Assembly (NCBI GenBank): GCA_963575745.1
Contig: CAUYUJ010018882.1
Location: 496,333 to 560,332, forward strand
Length of the DNA: 64,000 nucleotides
Source of the DNA: Prorocentrum cordatum
Taxonomy: Eukaryota; Sar; Dinophyceae; Prorocentrales; Prorocentraceae
Direction of reading: 5' to 3'
A model generated the notes under the pieces. That model made no database searches. It had not been told where the DNA came from and was given only the letters and a program-made list of their open reading frames with translations. Below, in pieces: positions 34,073-43,679 of the stretch. Made by a program: the position numbers and the translations under genes. Each line of letters starts with the position of its first letter. The stretch's first letter is position 1.

Positions 34073-34265
34073 CGGCAGCCACGAGCGGCGACGGCGGCGA
34101 CGGGGACGGGGCGGCGAGGGCGACAACATAGCCACCAGACCGACAGACAAGTCCAGTTACGGGCGGCGACGAAGCGGCGACGGGCCTGCGGCGGCGACAA
34201 CATAGCCGCCAGACAGACAGGACCAGTTACCGGCGGCGACGGCGACGACATAGCCACCAGAAGGA
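34072..34265. repeat. GGCGAC / ACATAGCCACCAGA repeat, three units
   Basis: ACATAGCC(A/G)CCAGA words near 34127, 34200 and 34248 alternate with GGCGAC runs. Confidence 0.7.
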
Positions 34266-34463
34266 CTGACAGAAATAGTTCCTTAGAGAAGTCCGAGGCT
34301 CCGCGGCTCAGGCTTGCTGTTCCCTGCTACAGTTCCTGTTTCGTCTCCGATGTTACAATTCTGTGTTCTGCTTCCTACTGTGAATGGTTAGGGAGTCCGC
34401 GCGTGACCTTCACCTGGGGGGGTTCTCAAATATTTCTGGGGGGTCCTGGGACACAAAAAAAAT

Positions 34464-35180
34464 ACACGAGATTCGCGCCCCCGAATGCATAATTCCATGT
34501 AAATTACGCCATAGTCGCGCCCCAGGGGCCAGAATCTCTTGTCAATTGCACAAAATTCGCGTCCCCGAGGCCATACACCATACCAAAGTACGCTGTGTCC
34601 GCGCTTCCGAGATCATACTTAATCGTGAAGTACGCGATGCTCGCGTCTCCGAGGCAAACTCTCTCTCTCTCTCTCTCTCCTTTTCTATCTCTCTCTCTCG
34701 CGTAAATTACGCAATCGTTGCGTCCCCCAAGCCACGATCCCTTGTAAATTATGCGTTCTTCGCGTGCCCGAAGTCATAAGCCCTCGCAAAATTCGCAGTC
34801 TTTGCGCTTTCGAAGCGACAATTCATGAAAGGCCTCCAAGACGCTACCAGAGGCCTCCGAGACGGCCCAAGAGTGCTCCAAGGCGCCCAAGATGGCCCCA
34901 AGACGGCCCACAGGCTGCCAAGAGGCCCCCAAGAGCGCTGCAAGAGCACCCCCAAGAGGGGCCCAAGAGGCCAACCTCTGCGATTGTGCTTAGGTTTTTG
35001 ATGGATTTTGGCAGGCTCGCCTTTTCGGGCTTCCGACGCTCCAAGACGGTCCAAGAGGCTCCCCAAGACCGCCCCAAGAGGCCCTGAAGAGCGCCCCAAG
35101 ACGGCTCAAGCGGGTCCCAAGACGGCCCAAGAGACCCCCAAGCCCGCCCAAGAGGGCCCCAAGAGACGCAGAACTCCCTC
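34464..35180. repeat. composite repeat G, copy 2
   Basis: About eight ~45-bp units (CGCGTCCCCGAGGCCAT... GTAAATTACGC) at 34464-34830, with a CT run at 34662-34700. CAAGANGGCC arrays follow around a central block containing CTCGCCTTTTCGGGCTTCCG (about 35013-35034). Same order as 12610-13260. Minus-frame peptides such as GPSWGHLGRLGALLGRLG are translations of the array. Confidence 0.75.
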
Positions 35181-35317
35181 TTGCCGGCGCCCCGTCGGCG
35201 GGACGGGGGGAAGGGAAAGAAGGAGGCGGGAGGAAAGAGGAGGAGGAGGAGGAGAAGGAGGAGAAGAGGGCCCCCAGACGCGGGACCCGAGCCCAAGTGG
35301 CCCCCCGCTCTGAGTTC

Positions 35318-35440
35318 CGACGCCGCTTCACGACGGCGCCCGGGCCTCACCGGACATAGCTCTCTTGTACGCCCCATCTTCTCCGAGAGAGGAGGGGGGA
35401 CCGGCCAGCGGCAGACGGCGAAGCCCTTGCGGTGATGAGG
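35318..35440 (+). repeat. dispersed repeat H, copy 2
   Basis: CCGCTTCACGACGGCGCC ... TTCTCCGAGAGAGG ... GGCGAAGCCCTTGCGG, matching 25540-25645. Confidence 0.65.
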
Positions 35441-35474
35441 GCCCCAAAAAGCAAAAGCATCGTTTGGGGGGCAT

Positions 35475-35932
35475 CTAGAGACAGGGAGAGAGAGAGACTG
35501 GGGGCGAGACAAAGGGATAGAGAGCGGGAGAGGGATGTCCACGCGTACTGTCGTACACATACACATACACATACATACACATTTACGTATACATGTATAT
35601 ATACACACAGCTACATCTACATACACACAACCATATACATATACAGGTACAAGTGCGCATACACGTTTACATATATACACGTATATGCAACCATCTACTT
35701 ATACATACACATATACATGTTTGTGTACGACATATATATATATATATATAGATCCGTATATGGACACGCGTGTGTATTTCAGAATTGGGATGTATATCGC
35801 ACATATGTGATGATAATTATAAAGACATAGAGAAGCACAAATGGTATGTAGATATAATAGAGGGAGAGAAGGTACAGAGAGAGAGAGACACAGTATGTGG
35901 AGAAGGTCGATGGAGAGGAGGCGCAGAAAACG

Positions 35933-35960
<28 letters not shown>
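35475..35960. repeat. GA, CATA and TA microsatellites
   Basis: GA run near 35482-35530, ACATACAC/CATATA words to about 35760, GA near 35860-35890 and TA at 35934-35956. Confidence 0.92.
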
Positions 35961-35964
<4 letters not shown>

Positions 35965-36503
35965 AATGCTATCACGTTAATCTAGCAGAAAAAAGGGTGC
36001 GTGTGTGTGACGGAGAGAGGGAGAGAAACAGACGGGACGATATAGACAGGAATACCATCTACATAGATGAGTACATGTCTGTACATGCAAGCTCGTTGGC
36101 TCCGTTCTGGGCGCAATATTGCGAATGCTCCTGCTTGTTGTTTGCGAGTGCATGTAGTTCTGTCTCTCTTGTCTCACCATTCCTGCCTCCATGTCGCTGT
36201 CTACTGAGGGGCCCACGACGCCAAACCTGCAGGCCTAAGATTCCTACCCTCTCAGAAATCGTGGGGGTTCGCATGTGGTCCCCTGCCCGCGCAACCCCAC
36301 GAGGGCCCGAACCACTGATGCAACGCAACCGCAGGGTGGCTCCGCCCGGGGGGGGGGGACCGCGGCAGAGGGCACAGCCTCTCCTCTGGGCCGCTCCCGC
36401 CCGGGCTGTGGGCCGTACGCGACCCTCCTCTGCCTGCGTGCTTGGCAACACTTGCCACGTGAGGTCGTCTTTCACCTTTTTTCTATTGGAACTCACTGGC
36501 GCT
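35960..36503. other. no recognised gene
   Basis: Mixed sequence. Short frames only; no RNA gene or domain is recognised. Confidence 0.45.
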
Positions 36504-36512
36504 GGGTTATTC

Positions 36513-36675
36513 TTAGGTCGGGCATGTCCTCCTACAGGCGGATTTCGGGACGAAAGATGGAAAACTGTCAAACAATGCACCCCTAAATGCTCAAACAATG
36601 ATAGAAAAATCGTCCCACGACTACTTTTTGACTATGTTTGAGTATTCCTCCTATAGAGGGACACGCTCGACTTAG
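36513..36675. mobile_element. inverted-repeat element family A, copy 3
   Basis: A 163-bp element. Left end TTAGGTCGGGCATGTCCTCC, right end GGGACACGCTCGACTTAG. Perfect 8-bp flanking repeats GGTTATTC at 36505-36512 and 36676-36683. More diverged inside than the other copies. Confidence 0.88.
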
Positions 36676-36782
36676 GGTTATTCATTGAACCAACACTGGT
36701 CCCTGACGTCCCTCGCGTGGGACCTCGTTCTGCCCGCGGATCCTCGCCGATCCCCATCCGGGTATGAGGAGAGGGGGAGGGA

Positions 36783-37165
36783 CGAAGGGGACCCAGGGAC
36801 ACATGAGTAAACACACACACACACAGATCCCAGAATTCCTGATATGAGAAGAAAGAAAAAAAAAAAAAAAAAAACGCCGCCATAAACACAAACTTTTGGC
36901 GCTCCGCGCAGACTTCTTGGATCTGCGCCGGACCCCCCTCCCTGGCGCGCGGAGCGCGCCAGGGGTGGCGCCGGAGGCGCCTCCAGGGGGGCCCAGCGCG
37001 GATCCAAGAAATCCGCGCGAAGCGCCAAAATTTTATGTTTATGCGTTTTCCTTCTTCGACGCATGTTTTTCCAAGGTTTTTGGGTTATCGTCTTCCCCTC
37101 CCCCATGTCCCACGTGTTTCCACATTTTCCAGGGGATCGACGACTCATCGTGTCTGTGTTCCCTT
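36783..37165 (+). repeat. dispersed repeat K, copy 2, split by foldback
   Basis: The left part (GGGACACATGAGTAAACAC, near 36796) and the right part (TCGTCTTCCCCTCCCCCATG to GTGTCTGTGTTCCC, about 37088-37165) match 29748-29895. A 20-base A run at about 36854 and a GC-rich foldback lie between them. Confidence 0.5.
36883..37060. repeat. GC-rich foldback element, copy 3 (best preserved)
   Basis: Left arm 36883-36932 (AAACACAAACTTTTGGCGCT ... TTCTTGGATCTGCGCC) pairs with right arm 36994-37040 (GGATCCAAGAAATCCGCGC ... CCAAAATTTTATGTTT). The centre holds GGCGCGCGGAGCGCGCC and GGCGCCGGAGGCGCC. Related to 5164-5320 and 31385-31600. Confidence 0.75.
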
Positions 37166-37355
37166 TCCCCCTCCCGAATGGAGGAGGAGGAAGCCGACGA
37201 TCCGGCGGGGGGCGCGGCCGCCCTCGACGGGCAACTGGCGGGGCGTGGCGCGCTCCAGCGGCGAAGGGCGGTGCGCGCTGGTGCGGCGGCAGCACTGTGG
37301 AGCAGGAGGCTCCTCCGGACTCCAGCCGTGGAGGACAGACTCTGCAGGGACCGAC

Positions 37356-37555
37356 CGTCCCGGCTTTCCCGTAGGCCTACCACGACATGTTCTGGGAGCC
37401 TAAACATCTCTTACGAGCAGGAACAGTGTTCTTAGAGCATGAGCCCGATGTGATAAAGCAAGGCAGTCCCAGCCAGAAATGTTTTTAGAACATCTCATGG
37501 AAACCACGACAGCTTGCTCGAGCATTGCTTGGTAGGCCTATAGGCACGCCAGGAC
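37356..37555. mobile_element. inverted-repeat element family B, copy 2
   Basis: 200 bp, ends CGTCCCGGC and GCCAGGACG, inner GTAGGCCTACCACG and TTGGTAGGCCTATA, and the shared interior AGAGCATGAGCCCGATGTGA. Homologous to 30830-31030 across the whole length. Confidence 0.8.
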
Positions 37556-37559
37556 GCTT

Positions 37560-38800
37560 CGCCACCGCTTGACCAGAGGGACTCGTCCTGTCTTGCCGGC
37601 CGAACGGGGGGATAGCAAAGGGGGCGGGGGGCTAGCGAATCAGCTCACGTGGCTCATTTCCCCGGCGCCTGCTGGCGCCGGGCTCGCTGGAGGCGCCAAT
37701 GTATCGAGGAAAGCGCCCCGCGTCGGGGCCGAAACCAACTGCACGCAGCAGATTTCGCAATTTTCCCACATTCCCCCGTGTCGTTCGACCTGGGCGCAGG
37801 AGAGGGGTTGGGCAAAAGGGGGACTATCGAATCGGCTGCACGCATTTGGATTCCCGAGCGCCTCGAAGCTCCGGGCGCGACCGTGCATCGAGGAACGCAC
37901 CAGGCGGCGGGGCGTGAACCTGCTGGAGGTCACCTCTCTCCTTCCCCCCCCCATTTCGGATCCCGCGATCCTCGCCCTGCCTGCCGGCAGCTCAGCGCGC
38001 CAAAGACAGCGCCGACTGATGGGTCGTCATCGGGGTGAACTCGGATGGGCTCCGCATGCCTGGGGGCGGCCAGACGCGCCGGGACGGCGAGGAGCTCGCG
38101 ATCAGACGCTCGGGGTCCCTTGCTCTCACTCCGTTTCCTCTCATCCTTCCCTTCGTCCCTCTTGTTCCCCTTGCCCTTCGTCCTCTTTTTCCTTCTGCTG
38201 CCCTCTCGCTCTCTCATTCCCTCCCTCTTACTGCATCACTTCATCTCCTTCCGACCTCTTCCGCCACCCACCCTTTGTCCGTCCTCGTCTCCCCATCCAA
38301 CCCCTTCCACACTTTGTCCATCCTCCGCCCCCCTGTCCTCTTACCCTCCTGAACCTCATCCCACTCTCTTCCTTCCTCCTCCCGCCACCCCATGGACCCC
38401 CTACCTCGCAAAAGTGGAGGCTATAATGGAGGAGGCCCCTAAGAAGTTGTCTTCGGGCCCAAACTGACCCACCAACGATTAATCAGGAAGGACAGGACGT
38501 GGCGGCGGCAGCAAGGGGCCACTCTCGCCAGAATGGAAAACGCAAGGACCTCTCCCCCTGCTCATATGACCCCCCACAGGCGTCCTCCTGAACTACGTCG
38601 GGAACGCCCATATGCAAGCAGGCGACAGGTTCCCAGAACGTTGGCCTTGGGGCCGCTTGGGAGGTCTCCGCCGAACGCGGCGGAGGTTTGTGCTTTCCGC
38701 GGCGGTGGCTTTCCCCCCGACGCCTCTCGCCGCTGTGCGTCTTGAGGCAGCGGTGCGTCTGGAGCTGCTCCTGTTGCGACGCTTCTCGCAGCTGCGCGTC
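37560..38800. other. no recognised gene; C/T-rich 38140-38400
   Basis: A plus frame of 285 codons (37569-38426) runs through GC-rich then pyrimidine-rich sequence and shows no domain. Nothing else is supported. Confidence 0.45.
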
Positions 38801-38805
38801 TTGAG

Positions 38806-38808
38806 ACA

Positions 38809-38862
<54 letters not shown>
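38806..38862 (+). repeat. (CTG)n, about 17 units
   Basis: Nearly perfect CTG run. Minus frames read poly-Gln or poly-Ala and plus reads poly-Leu. The surrounding minus frame (38483-39094) is Gln/Arg/Pro-rich with no domain recognised. Confidence 0.95.
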
Positions 38863-39523
38863 GCTGCGACGCAGGGCCGGGCGCCATGAGGCATCGGCGC
38901 CCTGTCAGGTTCCCAAGGAGCCTTCCAGGAGCCTGGGAGTTCCGATGGCAGGGTGGGTGGCGGAGGAAGAAAAAGTCGGAGGGGTGGGCGGGCGTTCGCG
39001 GGCAAGTGCCGGCGCGCTGCCGGCTGGCAGCCTGCGCTGTCGAAGCCTCTTGCCCCGCCACGGGCCGTCCCGACCCACGCCGTCCACCCGCCACCCCGGC
39101 CCCTCACCGAGGGAGCGCGCCCGCGCCGCGGGCGCGCGGCGGAAAAGAGGGGAGGGTGCGAGGGGAAAGGGGCGAGGGGAGAGAGGCGCGTGGGGCCGAG
39201 CGAACAGATACCTCGAAACATGTATTTTTCGAGTTTTCAAGCTGATGCTGAAGAAAGCTTTCTCCGTGTTCCGAGCAGCGCTACGCGTGCAACGAGCTCT
39301 ACGAGGGTCCCGGCGGTAACCTGGTTGACGGTTTACCGCCGGCTCCCAGTTGTGGTTGCCCTCGTCCAGGGTCTTGCTGCACTCCCTGCCCCCACCGCGG
39401 TCGAACCCCCCGCCGCCGCCTCCCTGCGCCAGGCGCGCGCGCCCTCTCTCAGGCAGGCGGCCGCGCGCGGCCCGAGGACTCCACGGTCCCCGGGGTTCGG
39501 CGGTTCGCCCCGCCGGCCTCCAT

Positions 39524-39725
39524 CCCGTCTCGGTGTTTCTTGTGCGTTGGTCTCAGGGGGTTTGCCCTCCCCAGACCCTCTCCCCCTCTTCCTCCTCCTC
39601 CTCCTCCTCCTCCTCCTCCTCCTCCTCCTCCTCCTCCTCCCTCCTCCCTCCTCCCTCCTCCCTCCTCCCTCCTCCCTCCTCCCTCCTCTCTCAGGCCTCG
39701 TCTCGGTGCTTCTTGTGCCTTGGTC
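39524..39725 (+). repeat. (CTC)n and 7-bp CTCCTCC array inside a direct duplication
   Basis: (CTC)n at 39586-39640 passes into about eight TCCTCCC units to 39690. Flanking copies of CGTCTCGGTGYTTCTTGTGC at about 39524 and 39697 show that the array sits in a ~173-bp duplicated block. Confidence 0.9.
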
Positions 39726-39729
39726 TCGG

Positions 39730-40260
39730 GTGAAGCACCAGCCCCTCTGGTCGACGCGGCCTCAGCATCGCGCGTTGTCGGCGAGGGGGGGAGACGCTGG
39801 AGCCGTTCTGGCCAGAGGTTGCAGCGAGGGACGGGCTTGGCTGAACACTCGGCAGTGGTGGTCGCGCTTGCTGGCTCCAGCTGATCGATTCGTCAGCGGT
39901 TGTGTTCGCGCGGATGAGACAAGCCAACGGCGGGCGCGGCTCGGTGCTCCAGGCTCCGTGGAGGATGGACGACGAGGGGATGGTTGTAATGATGGAAGAC
40001 GAGAGGGGGGGAGGTGATGCCACGCCCATCGTAGGAGCACGAAGACGGGGGCGGCAAAAGCGAAGCTGAGACGCGTGCGTTGCCTTTCGGAGGCGCACCG
40101 GGAGAGGGTGGGCGACTGTCTTCGCGTGCGGCGCGGGGAACGAACGTTGTCTTCGCGCCCCTTTGTCTGTGGCTAGTTGGCTAGCTTGTAAAAAGGTGGC
40201 TGGGCAGCGGGGGGGTCGCTCAAGAATCCGAAACATCCGGCCGTTGTTTATGTAAGTGGC
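39730..40260. other. no recognised gene
   Basis: Mixed sequence with open frames on both strands but no domain, RNA gene or shared repeat. Confidence 0.4.
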
Positions 40261-40266
40261 GGCTCG

Positions 40267-40660
40267 CTACCAGTGTAAACACGAAATCATGGCAGGCCAT
40301 GCTAGCTGCTCGGCATCTGTGCCCTCGAAGAAGGCTTTGCTGGTGGCCATGTCGGCGAGAATCTGCTCGATGCCCAAGCTTGTTGCCTCTTTCCCACAGC
40401 TGGTGGAACACGCGGTCGTCGGCGGATATACTGAAGCGTTCGAACCCGTGAGCCTCGCGAAGGAATTCCTGGTATAGGATCTTCTGCGTGCGCTCGGCAA
40501 ACTCGCGGTTGTCCTTCTTGACGCACGCGGTGGCTTCGGCCAGGCTGTCTGGGAATCGTCCCGTGGCAAGGCCCACTTCGCCGAACGTCCCCTCGGACCC
40601 GTTCAGGGCGGGCCTGTTCACCAGGCGAACGAGTCGGACTCGTTGCCCAGGGCGAAGGTG
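40267..40660 (-). pseudogene. frameshifted coding remnant with LNG-type motif
   Basis: The minus strand reads LRPGQRVRLVRLVNRPALNG, SEGTFGEVGLATGRFP and ACVKKDNREFAERTQKILYQ, then FERFSISADDRVFHQLWERG and NKLG. A one-base shift at about 40373 then gives IEQILADMATSKAFFEGTDA to a stop at 40267. The pattern (V)RL-x-(G/R)L-x4-LNG-x2-G ... GR(F/Y) ... VK-x-(D/E)N resembles, from memory, a short beta-rich motif common in dinoflagellate predicted proteins. The second half is helical and unknown. Composition is less skewed than neighbouring GC-rich frames, which supports real coding ancestry. A sequencing error in a G run could explain the shift, so it may be a live exon. Upstream exons are not identified. 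Confidence 0.55.
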
Positions 40661-41366
40661 GCCTGTCCCTGAGGGTCTGGGGTCCGCCCGGCTGCTGGCG
40701 TTGTCCTGTCTCCCGCTGGGCGTTGCGTTGGTTTTTAGAGGGTCATGGTCTTCCCTAGGAACTCTCGCCTGCACCAGCTCGGGAGCGGCCAAGAGGGGGG
40801 TGTCCCAGAGGGGAGGGGGGCAAATCATGACCGGCGGCATGTGCGCGGCCCAGCGGGGGGGCCAGGGACGTAATGAAATGAGAAGAGGCGCCATGAACGC
40901 TGGGGAAAAATCATGGCCCCCGCCACGATATCCCCCCCCCCCTAAGTCATCACCCCCCCCTCTGCCGCCCCCGACCCCTGGCCGTTTCCCCGGGCATGCC
41001 CTCCGCGGACTTCCTCGCGGGGCACGCGGCCCTTCGGGGCGTGGCGCCCCCGTGCTCCTCGCCTGCTCCCTCGCGGCCCTCCCCGTGCTCGGTGCCCCTC
41101 TCGATGCCCTCCCGGGGCTCGGCGCCCGGAGGTCCGACGCGGGGCTCGGCAGTCAGCTGGGCGAGTCACTCGAGACGTCGACGCTCGCGGTGTCAGAGGA
41201 GACGGTGGTGCCGCACACGCACAGATTCTCGTCGTGCGTTGCACCCTCCGGGACGGGGGCGGCGGTGGTGGCGTCCTGGACGTCTTGACTGACGGGGGCC
41301 TGGATGACGATGTGTTTGTGAATCTTGGCTGGGTTCCTCGGGGGCATCCCCGCACGCCTTCAGGCG
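40660..41366. other. GC-rich, no recognised gene
   Basis: C- and G-runs. Frames of about 260 codons are open on both strands without a domain. Confidence 0.45.
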
Positions 41367-41374
41367 CCGGCGCC

Positions 41375-41552
41375 GTACAATCAACCCGTGAAGAAAGGAT
41401 GCGCGGTGAGGATGCAAGGGCCGTGGAAGGCGATGTTGACTTTTTTTCGAACGAGGTTGGCCAGCGAAAGTCGCGAAGGGTGGGCGGAAGGGGCAAGGAT
41501 GCAAGGGCACCCTTGGGAAATTGCCCATCCTTACTATGCGGGTTGACTGTAC
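41375..41552. mobile_element. inverted-repeat element family C (MITE-like)
   Basis: A 178-bp element. The left end GTACAATCAACCCGTGAAGA matches the reverse complement of the right end, GTACAGTCAACCCGCATAGT, continuing with AAGGATG in both arms. Flanking 8-bp direct repeats CCGGCGCC (41367-41374) and CCAGCGCC (41553-41560) differ at one base. No second copy in this window; no coding capacity. Confidence 0.82.
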
Positions 41553-41560
41553 CCAGCGCC

Positions 41561-41975
41561 GCGATGGAGAGGGGCCGTAAAAGTATGTATTTTTCTGTGC
41601 CCGCTGTGCACTGGGGCTCCAGGTATTGGCGTTGGCGCAGGGCCGCCGCACGGGCGGGCAGCTCCCCATTCGGCTCGTTGCCGCACTGCGGGTTCCGCGC
41701 AGGCGGCCAAGGGCGGCAGTGGCGCGAATCCGGCGGGTGCCGCGCCTGGGCGTTGCCGCGGACGGAAGGGCAGACACGCCCCAATCGCTCGCCGGGCAAC
41801 ACCTGTCTCCGTCTCCTCCTCCTCCTTCTCTTCGTCCTTCTCTTCCTCCTGTTCCCCCTTCATCAATATGCTCCATGAGAGGTCGATCTACCTAGGGCCC
41901 CTAAGACGCCCGAACAGCTTCTAGAGCACTCCTCCTCTTCCTCCTGCTCCTATCCCTCCTGGGGTGTGGGGGGCA
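41561..41975. other. no recognised gene
   Basis: GC-rich sequence running into CTC-rich sequence; no domain is seen. Confidence 0.45.
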
Positions 41976-41979
41976 AGGG

Positions 41980-42140
41980 GGGAGGAGGAACATGACGAAG
42001 AGAGGGTAGGGGAGGACGAGGAGAAGCGTGAGTAGAAGAAGAAGGAGGAGGAGAGGGATAAGAGGAGGAGGAGGAGGAAAAGGAGGCGGAGAGAAAGAGG
42101 GGTAGGAGGAGGTGGGCGAGGAGGAGGAGGAGGAGAATGA
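41980..42140 (+). repeat. (GGA)n tract bordering composite element D
   Basis: GGA/GAA purine run immediately left of the element at 42146. Confidence 0.9.
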
Positions 42141-42145
42141 GGAAG

Positions 42146-43167
42146 ACCAGTGTAAACCTAAGACTCATCAGCGATGTTGGAAGAAGCCCTCCGTCCAAGC
42201 TCCCTCTTCGTATGCCCCGACAGGGATTCAGTTTCACTGAGGGAAGTGCCCCGTTAAGAGACAACTGCTTGAAGATCCTGGGACGTGCTAAAACACCGAT
42301 CTCGGAACTCCAACGCCAAATATCAACCTGACGATTGCGTCTTGGTGATCCTGAATCGCGCCAGAACATCGTTCGTGGGACGTCAACATCGCGAATCCGC
42401 GTAACTATTGCGCCCTGACAATCCTGAGTCGTTCCAACGCACCATTTCTGACACGTTGACCTCGGACATTCGTGAGACTCTAGCAACAAATGTACAACCA
42501 TGTGCAAGACATTAGAATGAGAACAACACTTTGAAAACGAACCGCATTCAATCCGTGAAACACCTGCGCCGCGCTAAGGCGAAAACCATTATGAAAAGAC
42601 ACCGCCCTCAGTGTGTGAAGCCCTTGTTATTTTTGATACGGATGCACGTGGCGCTAAATCGGGATCCACAAAATGAAAAGGAACCGCCCTCAATCCGTGT
42701 CACGCTTACAGATATGTCAAAAGAACGCCCGTGGCACTAAAGCGAACAACACATTTTGAAAAAGAACCACCCACGCTCCGTGAACCCCCTGCACATTTGT
42801 TACGACGAATGCGCGCGGCGCTAGGGGGAGAACAACAAATTGGAAAAAGCCCGCACTCAATCCGTGAAACCCCTTCAAATTGGAAAAAGCCCGCTTACAA
42901 TGTTGACAACAATGCGCGCGGCTTTAAAGCGAGAGCTACATGTTGAAAAATAACCGCCTCCCATCCGTGAAACCCTTGCAACTCTTAATGACAAATGCGC
43001 ACGGCACTAAGGCGACAACCACATTTTTTAAACCGCCCACCCTCCATCTGTGAACATGTTGCCAATGTTTCAGTTCAAGATCATACAGTACACGGTCATG
43101 AGTCTAAGGCAGAACGGCCCGCACGCCCTTCCGACTGGCCTCGGGGTGCGACAAGGAGGAATGATTG
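42146..43167 (+). mobile_element. composite non-coding element D, copy 1
   Basis: Left core (GACCAGTGTAAACC ... CATCAGCGATGTTGGAAGA ... GCGCCCTGACAATCCTGAGT) is followed by about six ~80-bp units anchored on GCGCGGCGCTAA and CCCTCAATCCGTGAA. The right tail has TCTAAGGCAGAACGGCCCGC and CTGGCCTCGGGGTGCGACAA. Unit anchors lie near 42566, 42645, 42727, 42813, 42914 and 42997. Purine-rich tracts border both sides. No open frame of note. Confidence 0.8.
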
Positions 43168-43184
43168 TAAAAGAAAACAAATGG

Positions 43185-43675
43185 ATGGGGAGGCGGAGGA
43201 GGAAGAGGAGGAGGAGGAGAAGGATCAGGATGAGGAGATGGAGGAGGAGATGGAGGAGGAGGAGGAGGACGAGGAGGAGCTGGAGGAAGAGGAGGAGGAG
43301 GAGGAGATGGAGGAGGAGGAGGAGGAGGAGGAGGAGGAGGAGGAGGAGGAGGAGGAGACGGAGGAGGAGGAGGAGACGGACGAGGAGGAGGAGACGGACG
43401 AGGAGGGAGGAGGGGGCCAATCTCGGCGTATACCCCAATGTCTTTTGCTTTGGCCGCCCCGAGGTCGCCGCTCATGCCGAGCCGCGAGACCCCAGGCGTG
43501 GTGGCGTCGTCGCCCTCGGGGCCGGCCGCGGATGTGCGCGCAGGGCGGCTGTCGCCGGCGGAAGGGAGGCGAGGGCGGATGGGGAGGAGGAGAGGAGGAG
43601 GAGGAGGAGGAGGAGGAGGAGGACGAGGAGGAGGAGGAGGAAAAGGAGGAAGAGGGGGAGGGGGAGGAGGGTGGG
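43185..43675 (+). repeat. (GGA)n tracts with a GC-rich island between
   Basis: Near-pure GGA at 43190-43405 and 43590-43670. Frames read poly-Glu, poly-Arg or poly-Ser. Confidence 0.95.
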
Positions 43676-43679
43676 GTTC

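Noticed and set aside
34840-35680. Leu/Gly/Trp-rich minus-frame protein
   Set aside because: Peptides such as GPSWGHLGRLG come from CAAGANGGCC arrays and change register with array indels.
38483-39094. polyglutamine protein gene
   Set aside because: The Gln run is a CTG microsatellite. The flanks show no domain and plus-strand frames are also open.
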